Positions 24,720-34,051 of a DNA stretch of 64,000 nucleotides are shown here, piece by piece. The DNA is taken from NCBI RefSeq assembly GCF_017921835.1, contig NZ_JAGEMN010000003.1, positions 124,001 through 188,000 on the forward strand, read 5' to 3'. Source of the stretch: Sporosarcina sp. 6E9 (GTDB lineage: Bacteria > Bacillota > Bacilli > Bacillales_A > Planococcaceae). How positions within the stretch are numbered: the first letter of the stretch is position 1; each line of letters opens with the position of its first letter. The notes under the pieces are model-generated. The model had not been told where the DNA came from. It was given only the letters and a program-made list of their open reading frames with translations, and did no database searches. Both the position numbers and the translations under genes were made by a program.

Positions 24720-25535
24720 TCATGTGCCTTCATATGTCAAAAACGGCTCATACATCATAATCGCATGGTTTTCCGTAATAAACTCATCATCGATTTGCTC
24801 GCCGCTCATATTGTATACTTCTCTATAAATCGCATTGTGCCTTACGTAACCACCCCATGACTCCAACGAGAATCGATGATCTTTTTCATGTACTTTATAC
24901 GTCCTCGTTGACGGCACCGTCGCACGCCATTCCCCAACCAAATCATGGTCTGTTAAATAGATAACGAGCTGGTATTGCTCATTTGTTTCGTTCTTTATTT
25001 GCAAGTCAAGATAATTGTATGCGCACGTAGCGCCGCTTCCGAATGGCTGCTTTCGATTTGAATCTGGAAACACGTCATAGCTGTGACGATACCTTTCCGT
25101 CACTGTAAGAGGTGTGTGAAGCGTTATCCAATAGATCAAATTCGATAGCTGACAAAGGCCACCGCCAATTCCCATTGTGACTTTCCCGTAATGCAACACC
25201 ATTCCTTCGACATACCCTTTACGTTTCGTCGGGTTTCCGATTAAACGCCAATAAGAGAATGTTTCACCTGGTTGCATGACAAGTCCATTTAATCGCTTCG
25301 TTGCAATTTTCAAATTCGTAATCTTATTGTGTTGCAACTCCATATCGACTTCTTTCAACTTGCGAAGTAATGGCGTTCGATGTTGGATAATCACATGGCT
25401 AAGCTTTTCATCAGACAACTTTTTTGCATACTTTCTACCATCCGTATACCACTCCGAATAACGCTTCAATCGATAAGCCTTCTTTCCAAAATAAATTCTA
25501 AACTTGCTTCTTTTTTTAGGTTGTAATGAAATCAA
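24720..25535 (-). CDS. VanW family protein
   Basis: A protein of about 271 residues with the complete VanW domain: LRKLKEVDMELQHNKITNLK, MQPGETFSYWRLIGNPTKRK, MGIGGGLCQLSNLIYWITLH, and RYRHSYDVFPDSNRKQPFGS. VanW proteins are common in Bacillota, some near glycopeptide resistance genes; function undefined. I prefer the TTG start at 25535 (behind TTAGGGGGCG), giving the normal family length; ATG 25595 would add 20 residues and has AGGTGAA too close. Confidence 0.82.
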   Translation of the reverse strand: MISLQPKKRSKFRIYFGKKAYRLKRYSEWYTDGRKYAKKLSDEKLSHVIIQHRTPLLRKLKEVDMELQHNKITNLKIATKRLNGLVMQPGETFSYWRLIGNPTKRKGYVEGMVLHYGKVTMGIGGGLCQLSNLIYWITLHTPLTVTERYRHSYDVFPDSNRKQPFGSGATCAYNYLDLQIKNETNEQYQLVIYLTDHDLVGEWRATVPSTRTYKVHEKDHRFSLESWGGYVRHNAIYREVYNMSGEQIDDEFITENHAIMMYEPFLTYEGT

Positions 25536-25705
25536 AATCAGAGCGCCCCCTAACTTTTCATTTTCATAGTAATTCGATAACGATATGCATTTCACCTGCT
25601 AATTACTGCGCGTTGTCTTCGTAAACATGCCACTCACTGAAATAGCAACGACGGCTGGCTGGATAACACATATACTTTGGTTACAAAGAAACTGGAGGCG
25701 TTACT

Positions 25706-26425
25706 ATGACAATCGTTACAGTTAGCAACCTGCGGAAATCATACGGGACAAATAATGTACTGAAAGGGCTGGATTTTCAAGCGCGCGCAGGAGAGGTTAT
25801 CGGGGTGATTGGAAAAAACGGTGCGGGAAAATCTACATTTCTCGAAATTCTTATGACAATTAGAAACTACGACAAGGGGAACGTTATCGTATTAAGTAAA
25901 GACATAAAATCACTTTCGACAAATCAACTTGAACATATTCGCAAACAAATTTCCGTCGTATTGCAACCTACACAGTTTTACAAAACATTAAAAGTTGGTG
26001 AGTTACTCAAATTATTCAAAGCCTATTACAAATCAGCAATCGATATTGAAAAAATCATCAATGATTTCAAATTGGGACCGCATCGAAAAAAATATTTCGA
26101 TAAGTTGTCGGGTGGTTGGAAACAAATCGTCAGTTTGGCCATCGCATTTTTATCACAACCGAAATTGCTAATTTTGGATGAACCGACAACCGGATTGGAT
26201 CCACATATGCGTAATATCCTCTGGTCGTACATCAACGATTACAACAAAAGAACTGGTGGGACAGTCATTTTGACAACGCATAATATGGATGAAATCGAAT
26301 TGTATTGCGATAAAGTGATGCTTATCAATAATGGGGTCAATGAAGTATTTGATTCGACGGAAGGTATTTTAGGTCTAGGTTATAAATCAATCCATGAATT
26401 TTATCTCACGAAAGTAACGATATAA
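25706..26425 (+). CDS. ABC transporter ATP-binding protein
   Basis: A 239-residue ABC ATPase: Walker A GVIGKNGAGKST, signature LSGGWKQ (Trp where Gln is usual), Walker B LLILDEPTTGLD, and switch His in ILTTHNMDE. The C-terminus lacks the extra domain of drug exporters. The ribosome binding site is TGGAGG. With the next gene it forms an ABC-2 type exporter; the LytTR and DUF3021 genes behind it usually control such exporters. Substrate unknown. Confidence 0.92.
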   Translation: MTIVTVSNLRKSYGTNNVLKGLDFQARAGEVIGVIGKNGAGKSTFLEILMTIRNYDKGNVIVLSKDIKSLSTNQLEHIRKQISVVLQPTQFYKTLKVGELLKLFKAYYKSAIDIEKIINDFKLGPHRKKYFDKLSGGWKQIVSLAIAFLSQPKLLILDEPTTGLDPHMRNILWSYINDYNKRTGGTVILTTHNMDEIELYCDKVMLINNGVNEVFDSTEGILGLGYKSIHEFYLTKVTI

Positions 26426-26437
26426 GGGGGAATTTGA

Positions 26438-27184
26438 ATGTTGGCGACCCAATTAAAATATGACTTACTGATGTTTTCAAGGGAATTATTTTACTTGATT
26501 TTCACAATTATCGTACCACCTGCAACTTATATCTTCTTGGGACAATTATATGGCGATCAAACATATGCTGGAAACCTTAGTTATGCAGAAACGTATACAC
26601 CGTCATTTATCTTACTGATCACATTCGGTGTCATCTTTTTCGCATTCGGATTCGATCAAGTGATGAATCGTACAACCGGCGTCGAAAAGCGTATCAGTCT
26701 TTCTCCAGTTCCTCAAAACATGCTTATACTCTCAGGTATTTTGAGATCTATCATCATTACAAGTATCGGTTTTTTACTAATTTTCATCATCGGGGTGCTC
26801 GTTTACGAATTATCATATGAACCCGTTCGGTTTTTAAGCGCCTATGGTTTCTTCATCCTGCTGAACGCAGTGTTACTGATTATTTCTTCAGCTATCTATT
26901 CTTTATTCAAAAGTATGAACGCAGCACTTGTTTTTTCTATCATCATTTTTCAAATTGTTATCTTTACCGGGGGATTTACAATGCCGATCAGCATGATGCC
27001 AAAATTTGTTCAAGTAATTGCTGAAATTAATCCGCTCTACCACATGAATAATTTATTTATCGCGATTTGGAATGGACAGCAAACATTCAATAACAGTACG
27101 CTTATTTCCATTGGCTATATTACTGGTCTGGTCATTATTTCACTGACTTTCATCCGATTTTCAAAGAAGAGACGAATTTCTTAA
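26438..27184 (+). CDS. ABC-2 type transporter permease
   Basis: A 248-residue membrane protein with six hydrophobic helices, an ABC-2 layout (LQYGDQ-like first loop, FTGGFTMPISMMPKFVQVI then NPLYHMNN before the last helices). It follows the ATPase gene by 12 bases behind AAGGGGGA. Partner of the ATPase at 25706-26425. Confidence 0.9.
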   Translation: MLATQLKYDLLMFSRELFYLIFTIIVPPATYIFLGQLYGDQTYAGNLSYAETYTPSFILLITFGVIFFAFGFDQVMNRTTGVEKRISLSPVPQNMLILSGILRSIIITSIGFLLIFIIGVLVYELSYEPVRFLSAYGFFILLNAVLLIISSAIYSLFKSMNAALVFSIIIFQIVIFTGGFTMPISMMPKFVQVIAEINPLYHMNNLFIAIWNGQQTFNNSTLISIGYITGLVIISLTFIRFSKKRRIS

Positions 27185-27234
27185 AGACAATCATCTTTTA
27201 AACAGATACACTATTAACAAGAGAGGTGTCTGAG

Positions 27235-27693
27235 TTGAAAGTATCTTTGATGATTGATAGTGACTATAAAGAAACTAAAGTAACGATTGAAACGCCTGAA
27301 CTGGATGATTCAGTACAGGAGATTCTCGATTTCATAAAAGGTAGAGAAACAGAGTTCCTAGTCGGAAAAGATGGCGAGATGCAGCATATTATGAAGCCCG
27401 ATGAGATCCATTACTTTCACACCGAAAAGGACGCCGTTGTCGCTGTTACAGCTGATGGATCTTTTAAAATACGAGAAAAACTGTATGAACTTGAACAAAT
27501 TCTTCCACCAACTAAATTCATACGATTATCGAAATCGGTTATTGCCAATCTTCATGAATTGAGCCGATTTGAAGCGTCGTTTAACGGTACACTATGCGTG
27601 TATTTTAAGTCAGGTGCGAAAGAATATGTGTCGCGAACCTACGTCAATGCCATTAAAGAAGCACTGAAAATGAACAGGAGGAATAACGCGTGA
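27235..27693 (+). CDS. LytTR DNA-binding domain regulator
   Basis: A protein of about 152 residues: an N-terminal region with no receiver domain, and a C-terminal LytTR DNA-binding domain (EIHYFHTEKDAVVAVTADGS, FIRLSKSVIANLHELSRFEA, AKEYVSRTYVNAIKEALK). Stand-alone LytTR proteins paired with DUF3021 membrane proteins typically control adjacent ABC exporters. TTG 27235 follows AGAGAGGTG; GTG 27226 overlaps that site. Its stop overlaps the next start. Confidence 0.86.
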   Translation: MKVSLMIDSDYKETKVTIETPELDDSVQEILDFIKGRETEFLVGKDGEMQHIMKPDEIHYFHTEKDAVVAVTADGSFKIREKLYELEQILPPTKFIRLSKSVIANLHELSRFEASFNGTLCVYFKSGAKEYVSRTYVNAIKEALKMNRRNNA

Positions 27694-28100
27694 AAACCTT
27701 TTTATTTAGAAGCATAATCGGGATTTTCTTCGGCGCATTTCTTGCGGTGATCGTGACGAATTCAGTGGTCTATTTTGGTAACCAAGATATGCTAGACGGC
27801 CAGGTGTTCATGAAGAACTCACTAGGTTCTATATTTTGCGGGTGGTTTTTCACAGTGAGTCCACTTTATTTTGAGAATACTAGATTACGACTTTCCCAAC
27901 AAACTGCGCTTCACTTCGCGACCGTTGTTGTATCGTACTTCATTCTAGCGTTTGGGATTGGCTGGATTCCATTTACGTTGAAAAGTTTTTTAGTGATGTT
28001 TGCAATGTTTATCTTCATCTATTTCATTTTCTGGACTGCCTTCTATCTTTATTTCAGAAAACAAGCACAGAAATTGAATGCGGAACTTAATGGTCTTTGA
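27690..28100 (+). CDS. DUF3021 family membrane protein
   Basis: A 136-residue protein with four helices (SIIGIFFGAFLAVIVTNSVV, SLGSIFCGWFFTVSPLYF, TVVVSYFILAFGIGWIPF, LVMFAMFIFIYFIFWTAFYL). It is the standard partner of stand-alone LytTR regulators, perhaps as an inhibitory membrane anchor. The GTG start overlaps the regulator's TGA and follows AGGAGG. Confidence 0.86.
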   Translation: MKTFLFRSIIGIFFGAFLAVIVTNSVVYFGNQDMLDGQVFMKNSLGSIFCGWFFTVSPLYFENTRLRLSQQTALHFATVVVSYFILAFGIGWIPFTLKSFLVMFAMFIFIYFIFWTAFYLYFRKQAQKLNAELNGL

Positions 28101-28191
28101 ATCGCAAAATCTGCACCAGTAATATAACCGTGCGGGTTTTCGTTGCGAATGGGTGAAGTGCGCTGTATCCCACACCCTGTATCTTCGTATG

Positions 28192-28225
28192 AAAAAATCG
28201 CACCAGGAGATGAATCCCAGTGCGA
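28192..28225 (-). terminator. Terminator of the RlmI-like gene
   Basis: On the minus strand TCGCAC-TGGGA ... TCTCC-TGGTGCGA followed by T6. Confidence 0.8.
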
Positions 28226-28233
28226 CATATTAT

Positions 28234-29442
28234 TTACTTCGTTTTTTGTAGAATAACCACTTTTAAATAGTTGAATTCCGGGAAGTCCCGATTTGTACGG
28301 AAGTCTCTTGGTAATGAGGATTCCTCGAGAATCTTATACTTTGACCCTGCATCAGTAAATGCTTTTTCAATAAACGTTTTGAATCGCTTCATGCCGAATG
28401 ATGCGTTGTTCGTTGAAGCTACGATAACCCCATTTTTCTCCGTAATCGCAATCGCATCCATTAGTAAAGCTGGATAATCCCTTGCAGTACTGAACGTATA
28501 CTTTTTGGAACGTGCAAAGCTAGGTGGATCCAGAATGACAAGATCAAATTTCAATTCGTGACGTTTCGCATAACGGAAATAATCGAACACATCCATTACT
28601 CGGATTTCTTGTTGCTCATAGTCAAATCCGTTAACGCTTAACTGTTCGATTGTTTTTGCCTCACTGCGGCTTGCCAAATCAATATTGGTTGTCTTTTGAG
28701 CACCACCATGAAGGGCTGCGACCGAAAATGCACCTGTGTAAGAAAATGTGTTTAGCACATTTTTCCCTTCGGAATAATTTTCACGAATCGATTGGCGAAC
28801 GTCTCTTTGATCAAGGAAAATACCAGTCATTGCACCATCATTCAAGTCGATGGCAAAGTTCATGCCGTTTTCTTTTACGATAATCGGAAAATCACCTTGT
28901 TCACCGCGTACAAAATCATCTTGTTCGATGTATTGGCCTTTTGTATCGAAGCGTTTCTTTTCATAAATCCCTTTGTAGTCAACGATTTTTTCAAGGACAC
29001 CGTACACATGATGTTTGAGTGAGTAAATTCCAGCACTATACCAACTTACCATGAAAAATCCATCGAAATAATCAATGGTCAATCCACCAATTCCGTCGCC
29101 CTCACCATTAAATACGCGAAAAGCTGTTGTTATCGGATCGTCGAAATAAGATTCGCGACGTTCAAGCGCTTTTCTAATCTTTCCTTCAAAAAAATCAAAG
29201 TCAATTGGCTCGTCTTCATTTCTTGAAAGAACCCAGCCAATTCCTTTGTTTTGCTCGCCATAATAACCCTTTGCAACAAATCGCCAGTTGCGATCTACCA
29301 AACGGATTATGCTTCCTTCTGCTTTTAGTACTTCCGGGTTTAGGGCTGCCTCTTTTAAAATTAATGGGTAGCCTTTTTTTATATCTGCAATACTTTTTGC
29401 ATTTAGTTGTAAATCAATTGTCTTTGTCATGTTTTCATCCAT
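28234..29442 (-). CDS. Class I SAM-dependent rRNA methyltransferase, RlmI-like
   Basis: A 402-residue protein with an N-terminal PUA-type domain (about 8-85), a central linker domain and a Rossmann methyltransferase domain. Motif I is NTFSYTGAFSVAALHGGA; the catalytic-type motif is VILDPPSFARSKK, as in RlmI/RlmL 5-methylcytosine 23S rRNA methyltransferases. It should methylate a cytosine of 23S rRNA; the exact position cannot be inferred. The start may be ATG 29442 or the in-frame ATG four codons later. Confidence 0.86.
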   Translation of the reverse strand: MDENMTKTIDLQLNAKSIADIKKGYPLILKEAALNPEVLKAEGSIIRLVDRNWRFVAKGYYGEQNKGIGWVLSRNEDEPIDFDFFEGKIRKALERRESYFDDPITTAFRVFNGEGDGIGGLTIDYFDGFFMVSWYSAGIYSLKHHVYGVLEKIVDYKGIYEKKRFDTKGQYIEQDDFVRGEQGDFPIIVKENGMNFAIDLNDGAMTGIFLDQRDVRQSIRENYSEGKNVLNTFSYTGAFSVAALHGGAQKTTNIDLASRSEAKTIEQLSVNGFDYEQQEIRVMDVFDYFRYAKRHELKFDLVILDPPSFARSKKYTFSTARDYPALLMDAIAITEKNGVIVASTNNASFGMKRFKTFIEKAFTDAGSKYKILEESSLPRDFRTNRDFPEFNYLKVVILQKTK

Positions 29443-29490
29443 TCCGTCTTTTTTCTTATTATCGCATGTTTTGCCTAAAATTGCGAAAAT

Positions 29491-29519
29491 GAAAAAGAGC
29501 CCCCTACTTTAGAAGCTCT
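29491..29519 (-). terminator. Terminator of the papain-like gene
   Basis: AGAGCTTC ... GGGGCTCT followed on the minus strand by TTTTT. Confidence 0.75.
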
Positions 29520-29524
29520 CCTAA

Positions 29525-30130
29525 TTATGAAAGTATACGAACCGCCAAGTGTCGCCACATGCCCACGCGATGCGGGGTTGGCACCCGTCCTTCAATTCCT
29601 CTTACATTCCGAATATATGATTGCAGCTCACCTTCGTAAACAGGTTTTAAACATTTCAATTGCGCAAAATGATGTGGCTGTACTAGGTTCGGCTTTATTG
29701 CAAACATTTTTATACCACTATCATTCACAACCGTAGCCACAAATTGTGAACAAAAGAATGCATGTTTTCTTTGCAAATCTTTATTTATCGCAACTGCGAA
29801 TAAACCAATGAAATTATACCTATAAAGTTCCTTGGTCAATTCAATTTGACGGATTTTAATTTGCATTCTGATATATTCTTCAGTCGTCACCTCACAACTA
29901 TAAATCGCACAATCCGCTTGTTCGAAGATGCCTTCAACGACATTTTCTTTAACAAAACCACCCACAAATGGATTATGTCGTTGTTTCCTTCCGAAACTAT
30001 ACATCTCAGTCAACTGTTCATCAAATGCGATTGATGCATGATTTAAATCTTTTCGCGTATACATGCCAATCGCCTTGGATAATAGTGTCCCTGTATCCGT
30101 TAGCACAATGTATATTGTCTTTTTCCCCAT
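29525..30130 (-). CDS. Permuted papain-like (YiiX/NlpC-P60 superfamily) protein
   Basis: A 201-residue protein. LNHASIAFDEQLTEMYSFGR holds the probable catalytic His and KHAFFCSQFVATVV the probable Cys, in the His-before-Cys order of circularly permuted NlpC/P60 (YiiX/YycO-type) hydrolases. No signal peptide, so it is probably cytoplasmic. Proposed activities in this group are amidase, thioesterase or acyltransferase. Strong ribosome binding site (AAGGGGGGATT). Confidence 0.75.
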   Translation of the reverse strand: MGKKTIYIVLTDTGTLLSKAIGMYTRKDLNHASIAFDEQLTEMYSFGRKQRHNPFVGGFVKENVVEGIFEQADCAIYSCEVTTEEYIRMQIKIRQIELTKELYRYNFIGLFAVAINKDLQRKHAFFCSQFVATVVNDSGIKMFAIKPNLVQPHHFAQLKCLKPVYEGELQSYIRNVRGIEGRVPTPHRVGMWRHLAVRILS

Positions 30131-30487
30131 GGCAATCCCCCCTTACTTCCCCGTTCACGGGAAGCATTAGTTGCCTCCCTATTGGTTAATGTCTAACTTT
30201 ATTATGTCCCATCCCGAATAAGTATTAAACCGGCTTAGGTGGGGAACCTGTCTACGACCCGGGACCTATTTTTACTTCAGATAAAATAAAAATAATTTTT
30301 GGAGTTTCTTTCTATTATAACCATTATACGTTGGAAAATGGAGGAAAGTTTCAAGTTTTCATTTATTTCGAACTGCGAATGAACTATAAAACGTAACGCC
30401 TGTACTGGAAACGTTTATGAATACTGAACTAGCGTACTTTATTAATTCCACCCTATATCCTTAAATCCCTTCATAGAAAATAATTTT
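30131..30487. other. Intergenic region upstream of the papain-like gene
   Basis: About 350 bases between two minus-strand genes. It holds a hairpin CTTCCC ... GGGGAAG (about 30150-30168) just ahead of the ribosome binding site of the papain-like gene, and AT-rich DNA around 30280-30330. I see no gene, riboswitch signature or clear promoter. Confidence 0.5.
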
Positions 30488-30931
30488 TCATTCCCATCTG
30501 CCATCCATCCGTCGATTAAGTATTCTCCTCACAATCAGAGCTACGCCCATACCCATAGAAATAATGGCGATCAACAAACCCATAATCCGATCATTTAGTT
30601 GACCATTTTCAATAAAGGGATGCTCTGCACTAAAAATAAATGGAGCAGTTGAAAAGAAACCCATTATCGCGGTTAATCCCAATAAAACTACAAGTAAAAT
30701 CGGATAGTCATTCTTACTAAAATATGCATTTTTAGAAATTGACATGACCGCGAAATATAGGCCAGGAATCCAAACCATTATAAAAGCTTCAAGTAAAGGA
30801 GATGCCCACACACCATAACCTTCCTTTATGTAACCGTTAAGTCCAATTAGAATCATTACTAATATAAATGACTGAAACGCAATTTTATGTCTAGTCGCGA
30901 TTTGAAATTCATCATATCGAGCGTTTTTCAT
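30488..30931 (-). CDS. Four-helix membrane protein paired with an XRE regulator
   Basis: A 147-residue protein with four hydrophobic helices (IAFQSFILVMILIGLNGYI, LEAFIMVWIPGLYFAVMSI, ILLVVLLGLTAIMGFF, MGLLIAIISMGMGVALIV). The start ATG 30931 follows GGGAGGA located inside the end of the XRE gene, so the two are translationally coupled. XRE plus small membrane protein pairs are frequent in Bacillota; function unknown. Confidence 0.8.
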   Translation of the reverse strand: MKNARYDEFQIATRHKIAFQSFILVMILIGLNGYIKEGYGVWASPLLEAFIMVWIPGLYFAVMSISKNAYFSKNDYPILLVVLLGLTAIMGFFSTAPFIFSAEHPFIENGQLNDRIMGLLIAIISMGMGVALIVRRILNRRMDGRWE

Positions 30932-30933
30932 TT

Positions 30934-31131
30934 TCATTCCTCCCAAAATAGATCATTTAGTGTTAGATTAAGCGCTTTGCAAATTGCGATACAAAGATTT
31001 AATGACGGATTGTAATCCCCGTTTTCTATCGCATTCATCGTTTGGCGTGTAACTCCAACGATGTCCGCTAATTTAGCTTGCGACAAATCTTTTGCTGCGC
31101 GTGCCGCCTTTAATCGTAGATTTTTCTTCAT
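30934..31131 (-). CDS. Small XRE-family (Cro/CI type) HTH regulator
   Basis: A 65-residue protein: KNLRLKAARAAKDLSQAKLA and VGVTRQTMNAIENGDYNPSL form the helix-turn-helix, and it ends LTLNDLFWEE, the hallmark of the YozG/YvaO-like tiny XRE regulators. ATG 31131 follows AGGAGGAATTGCG. It probably represses its own operon with the membrane protein. Confidence 0.9.
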   Translation of the reverse strand: MKKNLRLKAARAAKDLSQAKLADIVGVTRQTMNAIENGDYNPSLNLCIAICKALNLTLNDLFWEE

Positions 31132-31274
31132 CGCAATTCCTCCTATTAATGTCATTATAGTCAACGAAAAAGTAAGTGTCAATTATACCCGACACTCCGT
31201 AATGTATATTTGACATGAAAGAAAAAAATAGAAGTACAGAGAATAGACATCTGTACTTCCAGTATTAATTAATC

Positions 31275-33953
31275 CTATCGCCAACCGCTAATTCGATCCG
31301 CTTTTTCGATGAATGCCGCGGATAATGCAGACAATCGTGCGGACAGGAGTTCTTTTCTCCCTTCAAATGTTCGCGTGTATACAAGTTCAGCTTCGCCGAC
31401 TCGCTTTTTCCATTCGGTTTGCAAAAACTGAGCATGCTCTTTTTTGCGCCCTAATTCTTGCGGAACCGCATGAATATCTGTTCTTTTAAACACTTTGCCA
31501 GCTTGTCGAATCAGTAAGTATCTGGGGTTTTCGATTGGGTCTATAAATTCTTTCATCGCTTTCATAAACACATTTTTATCATGCGTTGTTCCTGCCCTGA
31601 GCCAACATGTATAAGCTCCAAAACCCTCATTTGTTACATGAATCATTCCTTTTTGAAAAGGCGTACGAACTAGTTTTGCATTATGTAAAGACACATATAG
31701 CGCTTCACCAATTTCTTTCATGCTCGATTCGACAGATGGATGCCTAACATAGAGTTTTGCGACCTTGAAAACTGAAGGTAATCCAAACAAGATACCAAGT
31801 AGGATTCCGTAAAATAAACCCATTCCCATCGATACTTCTTTGAACCTCCATAGCAGTTTAGCTGCATCGACCATTCCGCCTGCTGTCGTAAATCCAGCAA
31901 ACCAGAGTAAGCCCCTTAAAGAGTGCTGTAAGAAAAATGGACGTGGCCATGATTTTCTATCCGCCACAATTTCTTCAGTCATCTCACTTCCATTTGAAAT
32001 CGCGTGTGCCCATCTCATAAATAAGCGATCGCGATTGGATGATCTCGTAAATGTTTTCTCGTTCATGATCCTAATTTTTTCAGGTGTGAAAGGTGGATGG
32101 TCCAATCTTAAGCGAGCAATTCCAGTTTCAATAACATCCTTTTCAACGCCCACTCCAACGAGCGAGCGAAAACGCCGCTCCAGTAACTCGAAATCATAGC
32201 CCATATTATCTAAATCTCGATTTACACACACAAGGTGCCAGATTGAGGATGTTTTTTCTGGATTGTTTCGATCCACCCGTATCGCTCGTCCGCGCATTTG
32301 ATTTGATTGCATAAAGGAACCGACATAAGAGGCCATGATTAGCGAATTAACACACGGCGCATCCCAGCCTTCTCCGAGTAGTGCTGCGGTTCCGACAAGC
32401 ACATCGATTTCACCTTCTGTAAATACCTCCGTCAAGATTGAAACGACTTGTTGACGATTTCCAGCATTCAATTCCGTACGGATGAAAGCAGGATCGTGCG
32501 TCAATTCTTTCCACTGTAGTTGACAATCTTCGCGTATCGCAATTTCTTCGACAAGTTTTTGTGCTTCCTTCGGTATGATGACAAGGGAACCTGTTAAGAT
32601 AGCTGCATTCACTTTCATACCAAGTTTTCGTCTAATTTCCTCAAAGATCGGCACAACCCCGATTCGGGTGAGTGGCAACTCGTCCCCCTTACGATTCGGT
32701 AAATCGGGTAATCGAATATAATCAGTCAAAATAACCATGCGCAAATTCTCTTGTAGTAACGTCTTTTCATAGTCTACAATTTCCCGAATGCTATTCAGCT
32801 TCGATACACTTTGCGTAAGTTTTCGATTCATCTCGCTAGTGGATTGTAAACGCACTTTTTTCCGCTCAATCGCACCCATTCTCGTTAACTGTCTTTTAAC
32901 ATTTTGTTGAAATTCTTTATCAATTTTCAGACGCTCATCTGTGAATAAAATCCCCGTTAACAGCTCTTCCAACCATTCAAAAGAGAATGCGGGCATATCT
33001 TTTTCAGAAACCCCGATGACAGGCAACGCTTCCTTATATTTATCGCTACCAACATGGTTTAAAAAAATCAATATGCTTGAAAAGTAAGCGGGTTGTTCTA
33101 ATATTTCTTCGACATATTCCATTGGATCCATTAACCAAGGGTGGTTCTCAAGCAAGTTCTTACTCCGCTCATCATGAATAAAAGATTCGATAAACTTATG
33201 CGCTTCATCTCTAAAGTGAAGGATCATTTTCAGTTCCTCATCTTCGGGTGCTGAAAAATGCACATAGTCTTGATGCGGGCATAACTCTTTTGCTTTGACG
33301 AGTTCAGGCACGCTAATTTCGATATCGATGGTGCCACATAACTCTATATACCTTTGCCATTCTGACGCTGAAACGTCAAATGGCGGTGTTGCAGTTAAGG
33401 ATACTGCATAGCTATTCTTAAGTTCGTTCCGAAGTTGCATCATCGAATGCCACCAAGCAGTTCGTAAATGATGCGCTTCGTCTAAAATAAGTGTGCCAAA
33501 ACCGATTGCTTTTATTTTTTGTTGGATCCGTGCACTTTCACTCAAGATAATTGGTGCCTCTTCTAGTAGCTCACCATCATCGACTTGCTCTTCCTCGACA
33601 TCAGGAGCATCATTCTTCCTATAGATACTATGTAAAGATTGATAGGTTGTAATGGTGATAAATTTCGGGTTTTTAATATCCATGGAAATCCAATCCGGTT
33701 GCTCGTCTTTTAAGAATAGCGCCGTAAATCGATCTTTCCATTGTTGTTTAATCGCCAATGTAGGCGCTACGATTAATGTTGCTTGATTCAACCGCAACAT
33801 GACTTCAAGTCCAAGCACCGTTTTCCCTGATCCAGGCGGCGCGACCAGGTGAAGTTTTTTATTTTTTAAATGAGTATCAAGTTCGTTTAGCACCCTGCTT
33901 TGATAGGACCGCCATTCATAGCAAAACTGAATCCCTTTCGGAAATTTTTTCAT
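31275..33953 (-). CDS. Large SF2 (DEAD/DEAH) helicase with membrane-like C-terminal segments
   Basis: An 892-residue protein. The helicase core is complete: Walker A VAPPGSGKT (37-45), DEAH in LILDEAHH (about 156), SLTATPP, motif V LVGTAALLGEGWDAPCVN and motif VI QMRGRAIRVDR. Beyond the core come two hydrophobic stretches near residues 679-695 and 710-730 (LLWFAGF..., GLFYGILLGILFGL), long enough to be membrane helices, then a soluble domain of about 150 residues I do not recognise (GAYTCWLRAGTTHDKN, ENPRYLLIRQAG). DNA/RNA remodelling is expected; a defence or nuclease-partner role is possible. It stands alone on the minus strand with a strong ribosome binding site (AAGGGGGATTG). Confidence 0.82.
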   Translation of the reverse strand: MKKFPKGIQFCYEWRSYQSRVLNELDTHLKNKKLHLVAPPGSGKTVLGLEVMLRLNQATLIVAPTLAIKQQWKDRFTALFLKDEQPDWISMDIKNPKFITITTYQSLHSIYRKNDAPDVEEEQVDDGELLEEAPIILSESARIQQKIKAIGFGTLILDEAHHLRTAWWHSMMQLRNELKNSYAVSLTATPPFDVSASEWQRYIELCGTIDIEISVPELVKAKELCPHQDYVHFSAPEDEELKMILHFRDEAHKFIESFIHDERSKNLLENHPWLMDPMEYVEEILEQPAYFSSILIFLNHVGSDKYKEALPVIGVSEKDMPAFSFEWLEELLTGILFTDERLKIDKEFQQNVKRQLTRMGAIERKKVRLQSTSEMNRKLTQSVSKLNSIREIVDYEKTLLQENLRMVILTDYIRLPDLPNRKGDELPLTRIGVVPIFEEIRRKLGMKVNAAILTGSLVIIPKEAQKLVEEIAIREDCQLQWKELTHDPAFIRTELNAGNRQQVVSILTEVFTEGEIDVLVGTAALLGEGWDAPCVNSLIMASYVGSFMQSNQMRGRAIRVDRNNPEKTSSIWHLVCVNRDLDNMGYDFELLERRFRSLVGVGVEKDVIETGIARLRLDHPPFTPEKIRIMNEKTFTRSSNRDRLFMRWAHAISNGSEMTEEIVADRKSWPRPFFLQHSLRGLLWFAGFTTAGGMVDAAKLLWRFKEVSMGMGLFYGILLGILFGLPSVFKVAKLYVRHPSVESSMKEIGEALYVSLHNAKLVRTPFQKGMIHVTNEGFGAYTCWLRAGTTHDKNVFMKAMKEFIDPIENPRYLLIRQAGKVFKRTDIHAVPQELGRKKEHAQFLQTEWKKRVGEAELVYTRTFEGRKELLSARLSALSAAFIEKADRISGWR

Positions 33954-34014
33954 AAGACAATCCCCCTTCTATGGTCATATACGGTTTGACTGACAGCTAA
34001 GTTTCACTATAACA

Positions 34015-34046
34015 AAAAGACATCCACTAAATAGCAGATGCCCCCA
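34015..34046 (-). terminator. Terminator of the DUF2339 gene
   Basis: GGCATCTGCTA / TAGTGGATGTC (with wobbles) followed by TTTTTG on the minus strand. Confidence 0.8.
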
Positions 34047-34051
34047 TAAAA

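Noticed and set aside
30140..30240. Possible riboswitch or T-box in front of the papain-like gene
   Set aside because: Only one short hairpin (CTTCCC/GGGGAAG) is visible; no conserved riboswitch or T-box sequence and no terminator stem could be found.
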